Source: Lucinisca nassula
Lineage: Eukaryota > Mollusca > Bivalvia > Lucinida > Lucinidae
Length of the DNA stretch: 64,000 nucleotides
Direction: 5' to 3'
Assembly: GCA_963580285.1 (NCBI GenBank)
Contig: OY757017.1
Coordinates: 19,467,395 to 19,531,394 of the forward strand
Positions within the stretch are counted from its first letter, which is position 1. Every line of letters begins with the position of its first letter. The position numbers and the translations under genes were made by a program. The notes below the pieces were generated by a model that saw only the letters and a program-made list of their open reading frames with translations, was not told the origin of the DNA and did not search any database. Of this stretch, positions 19,817 to 30,831 are shown in pieces.

Positions 19817-20650
19817 ATTATACCCCCAACATACGAAGTATGTCAGGGGGTATATAGTTTTCGTCTTTCCTTCCGTTCGTTGGTTCGTTCGTTCGTTAGT
19901 TAGTTCGTTCGTTCGTTCGTTCGTACTTCCGTCTGTCCCGCCGTTCGTCAACCTTTACGTCAAAGTTTTGCGTTAAACCTTTTTGATTGCTCATATCTCT
20001 GTAACCACATGTTAGATTCTCTTCATATTTGGTAAAGGATATGTCTATAGCATTACCTTTTATATGTAATATCTAAGCCCCTGGGTCAAGCCTCTGGGTT
20101 GGCTGTCCGTCCGTTTGTCAACTTTTACGTCAAAGTTTTGTGTTAAACCTTTTTGATTGCTCATATCTCTGTCATCACATGTTGGATTCTCCTCATATTT
20201 GGAAGAGGATATCTCTATAGCATTACCTTTCATATGGAATATCAAAGCCCCTGGGTCAAGCCCTGGGTGGGCTGTCCGTCCGTTTGTCAACTTTTACGTC
20301 AAAGTTTTGTGTTAAACCTTTTTGATTGCTCATATCTCTGTCACCACATGTTGGATTTTCTTCATATTTCCAAGATGATATCTCTTTAGCATAACCTTTC
20401 ATATGGTGGGTCAAGCCCCTGGGTGGGCTGTCAACTTTTACGTCAAAGTTTTGTGTTAAACCTTTTTGATTGCTCATATCTCTGTAACCTCATGTTAGAT
20501 TCTCTTCATATTTGGTACAGAATATAGCTATAGTATTAACTTTCATATGGAATATCTAAGCTCCTGGGTCAAACCCCTGGGTGGGGCTAGGGGTCAATAA
20601 TTAGGACTTACACATTTTGATTATGTCCAAGTTTTGTGTTAACTGTTTTG
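19817..20650 (+). mobile_element. Tandem-array element with TACCCCC..GTATG head
   Basis: The head hairpin ACCCCCAACATACGAAGTAT, GTCAGGGGGTATATAG is followed by a TTCG-rich simple run. Four units of about 170 bp then contain ACGTCAAAGTTTTGTGTTAA, ACCTTTTTGATTGCTCATAT and CCCCTGGGTCAAGCC. Related head fragments are at 20737 and 45290. Open frames here are repeat read-through. Confidence 0.75.
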
Positions 20651-21287
20651 GTTTAAACAATATTTATTAGAATAAATTCACATGTATACATCGCATAATA
20701 GTATATGGTACAGGATTTGATAACTGTTTTCATTATACTCCTTGCATACAAAGTATATCAAAGGTTATAGTTTTTGTCTTTCCATCTGTTCATTATTAGT
20801 TAGTTTGTTCTTTCTTTATGCTGTGACCCTTATCAGATTTGTCAGCTTATACATGTTGCTTGGTGCTTGTGATCTTAGAAACTACAGCGACTAGAACTGT
20901 TCAATTTTGCAAAATATTTTTGGTTGAAATGCAGACAATAATAAATGCAAGTAATAATAATAAAATGCATTGCTTTTTTTATGTCATTATACAGCTACTT
21001 TAATTCAGCAAATATTCTATGACAGCCTATATATTTGTTGTTTCCAGGTAAAATTGTTCCAAATTGCAACAAACTTTGAATTTTTATTATTCAGCAAAGA
21101 CAAGCAGTTTCATCTTTGCATATGATAAATTATACTATATTTGTTGAAATGCAATAGTTATTCTCAGTGGACTAAATGGAAAGTTTATATGGAAAGGTTC
21201 AATGCTACAAACAAATTTTCATTTCCACTAAAAGGGGATGGCACTGGTCGGGGGTTTACGTGCCCCACTGGGCACTTTCTCTAGTTT
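20651..21287. other. AT-rich intron sequence, no gene
   Basis: It contains a second GCATACAAAGTATAT head-like fragment (about 20735-20780) and otherwise featureless AT-rich sequence. Confidence 0.6.
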
Positions 21288-21589
21288 TTGTTTGTTTCGT
21301 TGAATTGAGGTTTAACGTCCTCGTCAACACTGTAAAGGTCATTTTAGAGACGTTGCTTCCAATTTTGTGGGACTTTTACCCAACATTGAGATAAAATGAC
21401 ATCTCAAGCCCTGTCGCCCAATGAAACCGATAGAGTTTATGAGCATGGATGGTCCGACTCGCACCGCTTTGCCTGAACAGGCTTAGATCCTCTAAGCGGT
21501 TTACCAGTACTCGTGTGAGGGTCGGATTCAGCTCTGCGTGGAAGCATCATGCAGCCCCTCTATTTCTTCAAGCCCCGATGGGCAGAGCC
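21288..21589 (-). mobile_element. SINE copy 7
   Basis: Complete family member, from the TTTG tail to CCCCGATGGGC. No clear target duplication. Confidence 0.85.
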
Positions 21590-21645
21590 CTGAGAGCCCA
21601 TCTGACGTCCTATTTGGAGGTTAAGATGTAATGGAAGATGGATTT

Positions 21646-21925
21646 GTTTGATTTTAGGTTTTGCATCCCCGTCAACACTGTTTAGGTCATTTTGGAGAAG
21701 TTTCTTCCAATTTTGTGGGACTTTTACCCGACATTGAGATGAAATGACATCTCAAGCCCTGTCGCCCAGTGAAACCAATAGGGTTTATAAGCATGGGCGA
21801 TTCTACTCACACTGCTTTGCCTGGGCAAGCTTAGATCCTCTAAGCGGTTTGCCAGTACTCGTGTGCGGTCAGTTTCAGCTCTACGTGGAAGCATCATGCA
21901 GCCCAAATTTTTCTTTCGGCCCTGA
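21646..21925 (-). mobile_element. SINE copy 8
   Basis: Second complete copy 56 bp after copy 7 in the same orientation, with a diverged 5' end (TTCGGCCCTGATGATAG). Confidence 0.82.
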
Positions 21926-21944
21926 TGATAGATAGAGCATATGT

Positions 21945-22560
21945 TGTAGTTTATTGTTAGAATCGCCTCATTGACGCAGTTCTAACAAGTACCCGCAAGA
22001 TTAGATTCTTACAAGTAAAAAAAGCAAATTACCCCTTAATTATCCTTGTGTCTTGAATGGAGCAAAAATGCCAGTTTCATATTGATGTCCAGGGTCCAGG
22101 ACCAGAGAATCTCCTAGAATACAATGAAATTCAGGTGAGGGCCTACCATAGTTATAGATAAGGAGGATTACTGAGGGTCATTAAGAGTCATAAATTGTTC
22201 TTATTTTTCCATTAAAATTTATGTTGTACATTACGATTACACGTCTGTGTGATATAGTACATTTTTCAAACCTCAAAAAAGGCAATTTTATGGATGAAAA
22301 TTTGTGACAGTTTTCTTTTTTTAATCCAAACATAGGTTTTGGGTGTTCGTTGAGGCGGTTCTAACAAGGACCCACAACCTATGTCCTGGAGTAGAAACTG
22401 AAATAAGGAAAATAATGTTTACCCCCGCAAACCCCAGTTTTCTCTAAATAAAGTGGGGTTTATGGGAGTCTTTATTTCACGGACTTGTTCACGTGGTACA
22501 GTATTTGTTAGAATTGCCTCATTGAGGCGATTCTAATAAGTACCCTTAATATATGTTTCT
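21945..22560. repeat. Three diverged hairpin-MITE remnants and a CCCCAGTTTTCTC fragment
   Basis: GTTAGAATCGCCTCATTGA-type hairpins are at 21945-22010, 22325-22395 and 22505-22560. CCCCAGTTTTCTCTAAATAA is at 22430. The pseudo-exon at 22081-22134 lies between them. Confidence 0.65.
22081..22134 (+). pseudogene. Degenerate partial copy of ACOT8 exon A in the following intron
   Basis: The stretch reads HIDVQGPGPENLLEYNEIQ and is followed by a donor-like CAG|GTGAGG. ACOT8 exon A ends ..MPQVPGPENLLDDNEI.. before CAG|GTAAGG. The shared core (CAGGGTCCAGGACCAGAG against CAGGTTCCAGGGCCAGAG, then AATCT and ACAATGAAAT) is too close for chance. The copy has lost the last dozen or so bases before the donor. 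Its end phase would be 0 instead of 2, so using it would shift the reading frame into exon B. A decayed duplicate is likelier than a working alternative exon. Confidence 0.7.
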
Positions 22561-22584
22561 TACAAGAAATAAGGATAATTGTCC

Positions 22585-22770
22585 CTTAAGGGGAATGGAT
22601 AAACCTTCAAGAGAGGCAACTCCAGCAAAAATAAATTCTTCCCTTTAAGAGTAGACCCCTTTTTCAGTGGGACAGGGCTTACAGAAAAGTGTACAGGAAG
22701 ACCCGAAAGTTGTCTCCCTTTGAAAAATGGTGGAAAAATGTGCCAGGTGTTCCCATTCCCCTTAATTATC
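22585..22770. mobile_element. MITE, AAGGGGAATGG family
   Basis: TTAAGGGGAATGGATAAACC and GTTCCCATTCCCCTTAA are the inverted ends. Same family as 14193-14385. Confidence 0.75.
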
Positions 22771-22916
22771 CTTGTAACTCATTCTTATCTGGAACTGTGG
22801 GCTTATCAGTTGAAAGTACAAGTAAACTCAAATCATGTCTTAACTTCTATATCAAAAAGCCTCTTTACACATTGCTTCAAAGGCAAATAAGTACATAGTA
22901 GAAATATACCTGTATT

Positions 22917-23335
22917 AACCCTTATTCTGCTGTTCACGACAACCCCTATCTTTGCAAACAGTGTACAGGCCTCCTAGCATAATAACCTATAATTTTGTGC
23001 CAAATCTATAAAACCTTTATTTTTGTTCATAAAACCTATAAAAAGCCTGTATTTTCATGAAAAAATGTATATTGTTCACTTTTTTAACCTTCATGCGACT
23101 CAACCCTAACTTTTCTTCAAAATGCACTGCTATTTTTTACTTTTTAGTCCCATAAAAAGTGATGAAAACTGGCAAGAAATTGTAATTTTTTTCCTCGCTC
23201 GCTCGGACTCTGTAAAATTCAGATCACTTTTATCCAAAGTGACTAAAGTGCGGGCTGCGGGCCGCGGGCTGCGGGCTGCGGGCCACAGACTGTGGGCTGC
23301 GGGCCACAGACTGCGGGCTGCGAGACATGAGTAGA
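22917..23335. repeat. CCTATAAAACC-rich repeat with GC-rich CGGGCTG tract
   Basis: ATAAAACCTATAAAAAGCCTG matches 63560-63640. It runs into about 80 bp of (G)CGGGCTGCGGGC-type repeats (23248-23330), whose complement-like partner (GCAACCTGTAGCCCGC) is at 29008-29060. Confidence 0.6.
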
Positions 23336-23645
23336 AAAGACTTAATATATAATATGATATAATATCTCATAGCTCATATGCAAAATAACATGAGCTGACC
23401 CATTCAGCTACTTTAAAGGGCACTTAATTGAAGCCAGGTTGTAAAACTTCCAAGATTCATCCATTTTTTTTTTTTTTTCTTCTTTTTTTTGTGCACATGT
23501 ATCAAACCTTATTTTTGATCTGTCAACACGCTTGCAATTAAATATAATTAACCTGGGCATCTGGTATTTCACAAATCAAAGCGCTGACAGCACTGGTGGG
23601 TGCATAGGCTAAGAATAGACAAAAATCATTAAATTACTGAACTTG

Positions 23646-23835
23646 AAGGGGAATGCATACAACTTTATGGGGGGCAACTTCTGCAAAAGTATTTTTGTCG
23701 CCCATGTCAATAGGGGCCAACTCTTAAAGGAAAGGAAAGAATTTTCTTTCCTTTAAGAGCTGACCCCACTTTTTTCCATGAGACAGAGTTTATAGAAAAG
23801 TGAACAGGAAGTCCTGAAAGTTTTTTCCCACTGGT
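23646..23835. mobile_element. MITE, AAGGGGAATG family
   Basis: GGGGAATGCATACAAC.. with the central hairpin GGAAAGAATT / TTTCTTTCCTTTAAGAGC. Truncated by the adjacent SINE. Confidence 0.7.
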
Positions 23836-23837
23836 GA

Positions 23838-24119
23838 ACTTTGTAACGTCCCCGTCAACACCATAAAGAACATTTTGGAGACTTTGCTTCCAATTTTGTG
23901 CGACTTTTACCCTACATTGAGATGAAATGACATCTCAAGCCCTGTCGCCAAATAAAACCAATAGGGTTTATAAGCATGGACGGCCCGACACACACCGCTT
24001 TGCCTGGGCAGGCTTAGACTCCTCTAAGCGGTTTACCAGTACTCGTGTGCGGTCGAATTCAGCTCTGCGTGGAAGCATCATACAGCCCATTTATTTCTTC
24101 AAGCCCCAATGGGCGGGAG
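23838..24119 (-). mobile_element. SINE copy 9, tail truncated
   Basis: Body and head are complete; the TTTG tail is missing at its junction with the preceding MITE. Confidence 0.8.
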
Positions 24120-24459
24120 CCTACACTGGTGACCTAAAAAGCTTATCATGAATTCCATGAAATCCTACATATCTGTTCTAAGCTGAACACCGTAGCTCCC
24201 AACTAGCTTTAATGTCATTCCATTCAAAATAAGGCAAATTTAAAAATCACATTATGAAACTTAACTTGATAATAAGCTACAACACCCTGCATCCCATTAT
24301 GAAGTTCAATATCAATACCATTTATCTAGAAAAATTATTACTGTGCATAATTGCCGATTATTCCAGATGGATTATTAAGGCTTTCGCTGCTGTGGCTCAA
24401 GACTTGTTTGGGCCACAGACGAGAAACTTGAAAGGGTTGTGAAACCAACCACCATCACC

Positions 24460-24497
24460 CCCACACACACACACACACACGCACACACACACACAGA
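24460..24497. repeat. (CA)n microsatellite
   Basis: About 18 units with one GC interruption. Confidence 0.9.
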
Positions 24498-24535
24498 AAA
24501 GTCCCATATGCATTTATGCTGGAATAACAAGTACA

Positions 24536-24730
24536 TTAACCCTTTTTGTACCAAATGGAATCTTCCTCCTTATATATAACAGGAGTCCATTTCAAAATTT
24601 AGGGGTGTCAGGTTGTGTTTTCTTCAAAATTGACTAGGAAAATGGCAGAACTTTTTGAAATAGTGTAGGCCATGATCAGATGCCGCGTGATACGGCGTTT
24701 AATCTGGGCCTGCACTGTTTGCCAGGGTAC
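24536..24730. mobile_element. MITE fragment, TTAACCCTTTTTGTACCA family
   Basis: TGGAATCTTCCTCCTTATAT end plus the central hairpin GATGCCGCGTGATACGGCG; the far end is missing. Confidence 0.7.
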
Positions 24731-24774
24731 CCATCCTTTCGCCAGAAACTGACAACTGTCCTTCTTGAATCATC

Positions 24775-24912
24775 GGAAGGGAGAGAATGACCGTAGAAAA
24801 GATTTCATGATCAATCTCCACAAAAGAATGTTGCCGACCCCGGCAGGTATCGAAACCGCGTCCTCCTGATCACCAGTCAGACGCCCATCCGACTGAGCTA
24901 CCGAGGCCGACA
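24775..24912 (-). mobile_element. tRNA-derived SINE (second family)
   Basis: On the minus strand it starts GCCTCGGTAGCTCAGTCGGA. An A box (TAGCTCAGTCGG) and a B box (GGTTTCGATACC) are clear, and the putative anticodon loop CTGGTGA would carry GGT. The T stem and acceptor end do not pair well, and GGAGATTGATCATGAAATC follows. This is therefore a SINE head rather than a tRNA gene. A degenerate relative is at 890-1010. Confidence 0.75.
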
Positions 24913-25070
24913 ATCAGTTTTGATTAAAGGCAGAAATTGTGAAAACTTCTTGCAGTAGTTATCACATTAAGATATTCATGCCCTTCTTAATTCCATTTTT
25001 GTGTGAAATGTGGAGCTTGCAGGGGCCAAAATATATATACTTTATTTTTACTGCTTAATACTTGAAATAT

Positions 25071-25491
25071 ACCGGTGCTTAAAATATAATGTTTTTGTAA
25101 TATGCATAATATGGTACCCTGTAAACCCAATTTTTTCTCTACAGAAAGTTGTGTTTACCGGGGTATTAATTTCACGAGTTGTGAACTTGCTACAATCACA
25201 TGGATTGTAGCAAGTTCACAACTTCGTGAAATTAATTTCACGAAGTTGTGAACTTGCTACAATCAATTTCACGAAGTTGTGAACTTGCTACAATCCATGT
25301 GATTGTAGCAAGTTCACAACTTCGTTAAATTTCACGAAGTTGTGAACTTACTACAATCCATGTGATTGTAGCAAGTTCACAACTTCGTGAAATTAATACC
25401 CCGGAAAACACAACTTTCTGTAGAGAAAAAATTGGGTTTACCGGGTACCATATTATGCATATTACAAAAACATTATATTGTAAGCACCGGT
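25071..25491. repeat. 421-bp near-perfect palindrome with nested hairpins
   Basis: Outer arms ACCGGTGCTTAAAATATAAT.. and ..CATTATATTGTAAGCACCGGT. Inside, the unit TTTCACGAAGTTGTGAACTT + GCTACAATCCATGTGATTGT is repeated in alternating orientation. The whole could fold into one long stem or several small ones. It resembles an expanded copy of the CCAGTTTTCTCT MITE (AATTTTTTCTCTACAGAAAG). Confidence 0.9.
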
Positions 25492-25969
25492 AAGTATCGC
25501 CTCAAGGTTACTTTAACGACAATCTATATTTGATGCAGAAACCTGAAAAAAAAATGTCATCAGATAAAGGTCATTTTTGCAGCCAGGAAAGAAATGACAA
25601 TGTGACACAGGTGTGTTATCCATTCCTGATGAGTTAGATCTGCCTAGACAGTTCTAATGAGTACCCAAAATCTATGCTTAGATTAACCACAAGGAAAATA
25701 TGGGCAAAGTAATCCACATATTTTGTTATGTATGGCTCCACAAAGGGTCTTTTAAGGTGAGGATGCAATAAATTTTTCCAGATCATAAAGCATCCTTTGT
25801 GGCTGCTGTCATCACTGTTTCTGCTTGTAGTCAGGATTGTCTTCAATAAATTACAACAGATTCTGACCTGCATTATCAGGCATAAGATGTTAGATACCGG
25901 ACTCATGGACATTTTTATAAAAGACACAATTTCAATGTCTATGCTATTTCGAGTTTTATATTAATAGAA

Positions 25970-26126
25970 GCCTCCATGTTGTAGTGGTAACATGCTACTC
26001 TCCTTGTAAACCAGGGCCCGCAGGTTCGATCCCGGGCTTCTCCGAACTTTCGGATGAGTCTTTAACCCGAGGTCCCCTCTCCGTATGACCTGTTGGTGAG
26101 GCGTATAACTCAAACACTCTCTCATT
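25970..26126 (+). mobile_element. tRNA-derived SINE (first family)
   Basis: The head GAAGCCTCCATGTTGTAGTG holds an A-box-like region and an exact B box GGTTCGATCCC. The body is AACTTTCGGATGAGTCTTTA, GAGGTCCCCTCTCCGTATGA. Imperfect flanking duplication GAGTTTTATATTAAT / AAGTTCTATATTATT. The head folds roughly like a tRNA, but the family body shows it is a SINE. Confidence 0.85.
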
Positions 26127-26334
26127 CAAGTTCTATATTATTTCCAAAGAAAATACAGATTTACATTACATGTACACTAGCAGACAAATCGGGTGTATTG
26201 TCAAGCCATTAAAAATATATATGTATTTGAAAATTTCATCTGCATATTGTTGTAAATAAATTAGATTAAAATCATATATCTTAAATGGTAAATCAGTTAC
26301 CAAATATAAATTGGAGAGATGTAATTTAGTTCAT

Positions 26335-27180
26335 TGAACATATATATCTTATATAATATACATATATCTTGTATAGAAATCAAAATAAGATATCTTATAT
26401 ATGATATTAGTTATCTTATTTAATATATTATATATCTTATATGTTCAATAAAATATCTGATTTAGGGATATCTTATATATGCATATGGAAAATAAGATAT
26501 AACTTATATCAACATGTAAGATATCTAAGTTAATAAGATATCTGATTTAGCCCAATATATCAGATATCTTACATAAAGCATTAGATATTTGATATATATC
26601 TTATTGAGTATCTAAGATGTCTGATATACTATATTTGATATCTTATATATTTAAATTAATCAGATATTTATTAATATGATATATTAGATATCTTATATGT
26701 CAATTAAGATATCTTACTTGCTATAGGAGAAATCTAATATGCCAATTACAATATCTCATAAAGCATATAAGATATGTTATATAAGATACCTCAAATGTCA
26801 TATATCTAAATTATATAAGATATCTAATATTTCAGATAGTCTTATATAAGATATCTGATTTATTAAGTAAGATGTTTGATTGATAGAATAAATAGTAAAA
26901 TAGCTTGCCATATACTATAATAGATATCTTTTTAAGATATCTATATAAGATATCTTATATATCTAAATCAATCAGATATCTTATTTAAGATATAAGATTA
27001 TCTGATATATTAGATATTTAATATGCCAATTAAGGTATCTTATTTGCTATACAAGACATCTCATATGTCAATTAAGTTATCTTAAATAGCAAATAAGATA
27101 TCATGTTTATAAGATATAAAATATATCGGGTAATCTTATATAAGATATCTCATATTATAAGTAAGATAACTGATGGATAG
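26335..27180. repeat. 850-bp cluster of self-complementary AAGATATCTT-type words
   Basis: Almost the whole stretch is built from ATAAGATATCTTATAT, AGATATCT and TATATAAGATAT in irregular spacing. It has no fixed period, GC content is very low, and each word is its own reverse complement. Confidence 0.85.
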
Positions 27181-27199
27181 AACTTCATTACGATAACAA

Positions 27200-27395
27200 G
27201 CCTGTGTATTGAACACCCCTCTAAATCCCACTTTATATAGAGAAAACTGGGGTTTTCGGGGGTAAACATTATTTTGTTTATATCTGCTCCAAGACAAAGG
27301 TTATAGGTACTCGTTAGAACCGCCTCATTGAGCCGATTCTAACGAGTACCCACAACCTATGTTAGAAGTATAACCAAGAAAAATATCACAATTTT
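27200..27395. mobile_element. Composite of CCAGTTTTCTC and hairpin MITEs
   Basis: TATAGAGAAAACTGGGGTTT then GGTACTCGTTAGAACCGCCT / AACGAGTACCCACAACCTAT. Confidence 0.75.
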
Positions 27396-27483
27396 TCATC
27401 ATAAAAGTAACCATTTTTGAGATAGGAAAGAATTCACTATGCAACAGGGGTATGTTATGAACTTATCATATTGAACTAGAATC

Positions 27484-28655
27484 GCGCAGTCGATGGCACG
27501 CCATCGCATATCCCCACGCTTTTTTAAAGATACGCCACTATATAAGTTCTCAATTGCAACTCCCAGCCAATTTTAATATCAAAATTCCGAAAGTGTCATG
27601 CACTCCTCAGACCAAAGACCTATCAGTTCCCAAAGTTTCATGTTTCTATCTGAAACGGCGTAGGAGGAGTAATCCGGTAATCGTTAAAAAGGGGGTTATG
27701 GGGGTGAAATCCAAGTTTTTGACTTCTGGTGACCTCAAACGTGACCCTAGGAGTCAAATTTTGATTGTTGTGTATTCTACTCCTTATGCCGTTCGATTTG
27801 ATATGTCACATGACCAGGTTCTGAAAACTTTGATTTTTTACCCCACGGGGCACCCCACCCCCTGGCCTGGCCCCTAGGGGTAGGATCAAAATTCCGAAAA
27901 TGTCATGCACTCCTCAGACCAAAGACCTATCAGTTCCCAAAATTACATGTTGGCGTAGGAGGAGTTATCCGGTAATTGTTAAAAAGGGGGTTATGGGGGT
28001 GAAAATCCAAGTTTTTGACCTCTGGTGACCCCAAACCTGACCCTAGGGGTCAAATTTTGATTGTTATGTATTCTACTCATTATGCCATTCGATTTGATAT
28101 GTCACACAACCAGGTTCTGGAAACTTAGATTTTTTACCCCCGGGGCACTCCACCCCCTGGCCTTGCCCCTAGGGGTAGGATCAAAATTCCGAAAGTGTCA
28201 TGCACTCCTCAGACCAAAGACCTATCAGTTCCCAAAGTTTCATGTTTCTATCTGAAACGGCGTAGGAGGAGTTATCCGGTAATCGTTAAAAAGGGGGTTA
28301 TGGGGGTGAAAATCCAAGTTTTTGACCTCTGGTGACCTCAAACCTGACCCTAGGGGTCAAATTTTGATTGTTATGTATTCTACTCATGATTTCGTTCGGT
28401 TTGATATGTCACACAACCAGGTTCTGGAATCTTTAATTTTTTACCCCGGGGCACCCCACCCCCTGGCCTGGCCTCTAGGGGTAGGATTAAAATTCCGAAA
28501 GTGTCATGCACTCCTCAGACCAAAGACCTATCAGTTCCCAAAGTTTTAAGTTTCTAGCTGTAAAAGTGTGGGAGGAGTTGTCCGGTAAGACGGACGGACG
28601 GACGGACGAAGACAATTACAATATCCCCACTTTTTCTTCGAAAAGCGTGGGGATA
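27484..28655 (+). mobile_element. Tandem-array element with GCGCAGTCGATGGC head
   Basis: The head hairpin GCGCAGTCGATGGCACGCCA, TCGCATATCCCCACGCTTT and the tail ATATCCCCACTTTTTCTTCG, AAAAGCGTGGGGATA enclose three units of about 305 bp and a partial fourth (AAAATTCCGAAAGTGTCATG, CACTCCTCAGACCAAAGACC, AAGGGGGTTATGGGGGTG). Short relatives without the array are at 40937-41215 and 50015-50283. Open frames (27554-28549) are repeat read-through. Confidence 0.8.
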
Positions 28656-28756
28656 AATAGTAAAATAAAATGACTTCGAAGATAAGCCATATTGCTAAAT
28701 GTGCTACCCTGTTTTTTATTTGAAAGGTGTGTTATATAAAAGCTAGCTATAGGATA

Positions 28757-28758
28757 AG

Positions 28759-28790
<32 letters not shown>

Positions 28791-28793
28791 TTC
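28757..28793. repeat. (ATC)n microsatellite
   Basis: About 12 uninterrupted CAT units. Confidence 0.95.
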
Positions 28794-28989
28794 TCCAAAG
28801 GCAGAGCTATGCAGCCCCAACTCAGTGCATCACTCAATGCAGAACTATGCAGCCCCTGCTCAGTGCACCACTGTAACTATCAGAATCACTCAGTACCAAT
28901 ATGCCTTTACTTAATTAAAGCAGCAATGTGCAGAAACAAATTTATTTATTTATTATTCAGCTATAAGATATTTTGCATATACCGTTTAT

Positions 28990-29265
28990 TATGAAATGAC
29001 AAAATCATGGCCTGCAACCTGTAGCCCGCAACCTGTGGCCCGCAGCCCGCAGGCCCGCAAAATAGCAACTCTGACTTTTATCTGAGTAATTGTGGCACAA
29101 AAATTCATCAAATATTTTTTCTTCAGTTTTAAATCTTTTTGTAAGTTTGGAAGACTCTTTTTTTAACCTGTATTTTTATTGAAAAACCTGTAAATAACCT
29201 GTATTTTGAGTAAGAAGAACCTATATAAAAACCTATATTTTCAAAGTGGGCCACTAGAAGGCCTG
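28990..29265. repeat. CCTGTATTTT-type repeat with GC-rich CCCGCAGCCCGC tract
   Basis: Inverted-looking counterpart of 22917-23335: GCAACCTGTAGCCCGCAACC, then AACCTGTATTTT and AACCTATATAAAAACCTATA. Confidence 0.55.
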
Positions 29266-29267
29266 AG

Positions 29268-29422
29268 TGTAGATCAAGATCAGAGAAGCCATCTGATCAG
29301 GATCTACACTGTTTGACTTTCTGTTATTGAATTTGTAGGAATTAATTACATCAAGTAATCTGATTGGTTCAAAGTCAGAGATGGGTGTGGCTAAAATGAA
29401 TATTCAGCAGGAGAAGGGTTAA
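29268..29422. mobile_element. MITE, TTAACCCTTGTCCTGCTGAA family, truncated
   Basis: AGAAGCCATCTGATCAGGAT, TTGGTTCAAAGTCAGAGATG and CAGCAGGAGAAGGGTTAA. Confidence 0.75.
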
Positions 29423-29489
29423 GAACATTCCAATCTCAGACAGCCAGCATCATGCTTACAAATGTTAACTGCCACATTAAGAAAGAGAT

Positions 29490-29701
29490 TAACCCTTGTC
29501 CTGCTAATCCCGGATATGCCTTATCTTTGAAACAATGTAGATCCAGATCAGATGGCTTCTAACGAAGCCATCTGATCAAGATCTACATTGTTTGCCATTC
29601 AGATTGTGAATTTGTTGCAATAATTTGCATCAAGTAATCTGATTGGCTGATAATCAGTGGTGGGTGTGACATATTTAAATATTCAGCAGGACAAGGGTTA
29701 A
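29490..29701. mobile_element. MITE, TTAACCCTTGTCCTGCT family, complete
   Basis: Inverted ends TTAACCCTTGTCCTGCT / AGCAGGACAAGGGTTAA around the hairpin CAGATGGCTTCTAACGAAGC, CATCTGATC. Other copies: 31682-31893, 40157-40300 (partial), 41264-41474, 44345-44552, 57031-57241, and a fragment at 22917-22970. Confidence 0.85.
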
Positions 29702-29724
29702 TGAGTCTCAGACTGGGTGTTTGT

Positions 29725-30210
29725 ATGGTAGACCTGAACCAGGGGTTGAGGGTGAGAGGATTCTAGAGTATGCCCTGGCATTTGATCTGCTTCTTGGAAA
29801 CGCGTTTCAAGAAACGTGACAGTCATCTTATCACGTACAAGTCAGGAAGTGCATCGACGCAGATAGATTTCATCCTTTTCCGCAGGACAATGCGCAAACT
29901 TGTCACAGATGTGAAAGTAATCCCTGGGGAGGAAGTAGCCCTGCAACATCAGCTTCTTGTATGCGACATGAGGATTGATGTGCCACCTAAACCCAAGCGC
30001 AAGTTCACCCACAGACTAAAAGTTTGGAAGCTGAAAGAATCTCAGACAAGAAATCATTTCCGGAGGTTTTCAGCCAGTATGTGAGTGCCTCAGCAATTGT
30101 AGCTGATGCAAGACCGGTCTGCTGAAGACAACTGAAGAGGTGTGTGGTACAACTCGGTCCCACCGCTGGCGTCGCGAAACCTGGTCTTGGAATGTTAATA
30201 ATGTGGAAGA
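29725..30210 (+). pseudogene. LINE endonuclease-domain fragment
   Basis: A frame with GERILEYALAFDLLLGN switches by a one-base shift near 29804 to a frame with FKKRDSHLITYKSGSASTQ, IDFILFRR, then a TAG-free run to 30084 (HRLKVWKLKESQTRNHF). These are the last blocks of the APE-type endonuclease and linker seen in LINE proteins, often mis-annotated as craniofacial development protein 2-like. After 30084 the sequence decays into fragments (CTGAAGACAACTGAAGAGG). Both ends are missing and there is no reverse transcriptase. Confidence 0.75.
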
Positions 30211-30491
30211 GGGCCCACTTGGGCCCACTTATGTGGACGTTGCCCCTGTACCTGCACGTTAATAAAAAATCTGTTGATGATGATGATGGGTTCAGTATGA
30301 CTATGTAAATCGCAAACTTTAAAAATCATTTACGACCTAAACTGAATGCCATACTTCTCAATCATTAGAGTTGCCTCTCCTTAGACGAAGACAAAAAAGT
30401 AAACATTTGTTTGGTCATATGCTTCAAACATTTTTGCAACAAGATTCATGCTTTTGAAGTGTACAAAATTTGAATGCATGAGAAATAGATA

Positions 30492-30831
30492 CAGTAGAAC
30501 TTCGATGGCTCGAACACCGATGGCTCGTTTACCATGGATGTTTCGAACCCGTTCTTGAGCCCCTAGATAAATCCTCTACATAAGAAATAGTGGGGGATAA
30601 TTAAGGAGATTTTAGTCTTTTATCTTGCAAATGCATGCTGTGTGTACTCATTAGAATCGCCTCGATGAGGCGATTCTAATGAGTACACACATCATACATA
30701 TTCATTATAGAAAACCGAAAAGATGTCTATGTCGTTATGCCTCCTGACAGTAACCTCAGTGGCTCGACCTACCCCTGTCTCGAACAGATTATCGAGGTCC
30801 CAAAGGTGTTCGAGCCATTGAAGTTCGACTG
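30492..30831. mobile_element. Tc1/mariner-type MITE with TA duplication
   Basis: Ends CAGTAGAACTTCGATGGCTC and GAGCCATTGAAGTTCGACTG, each bordered by TA. A hairpin MITE (CTCATTAGAATCGCCTCGAT) sits inside at 30630-30712. Confidence 0.8.

Noticed and set aside
24842..24911. A tRNA-Thr-like gene on the minus strand
   Set aside because: Acceptor and T stems do not pair and a SINE body follows; a degenerate second copy exists at 890.
25973..26045. A tRNA gene (clear B box GGTTCGATCCC and tRNA-like start)
   Set aside because: The same head plus a fixed non-tRNA body recurs at 9905, 44690 and 59649, with target duplications; it is a SINE.
26335..27180. A CRISPR-like or regular satellite array
   Set aside because: No constant repeat and spacer lengths, and the genome is eukaryotic; the words are low-complexity palindromes.
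27554..28549. Open frames in the 305-bp repeats
   Set aside because: They repeat with each unit and drift out of frame between units, as expected of non-coding repeats.
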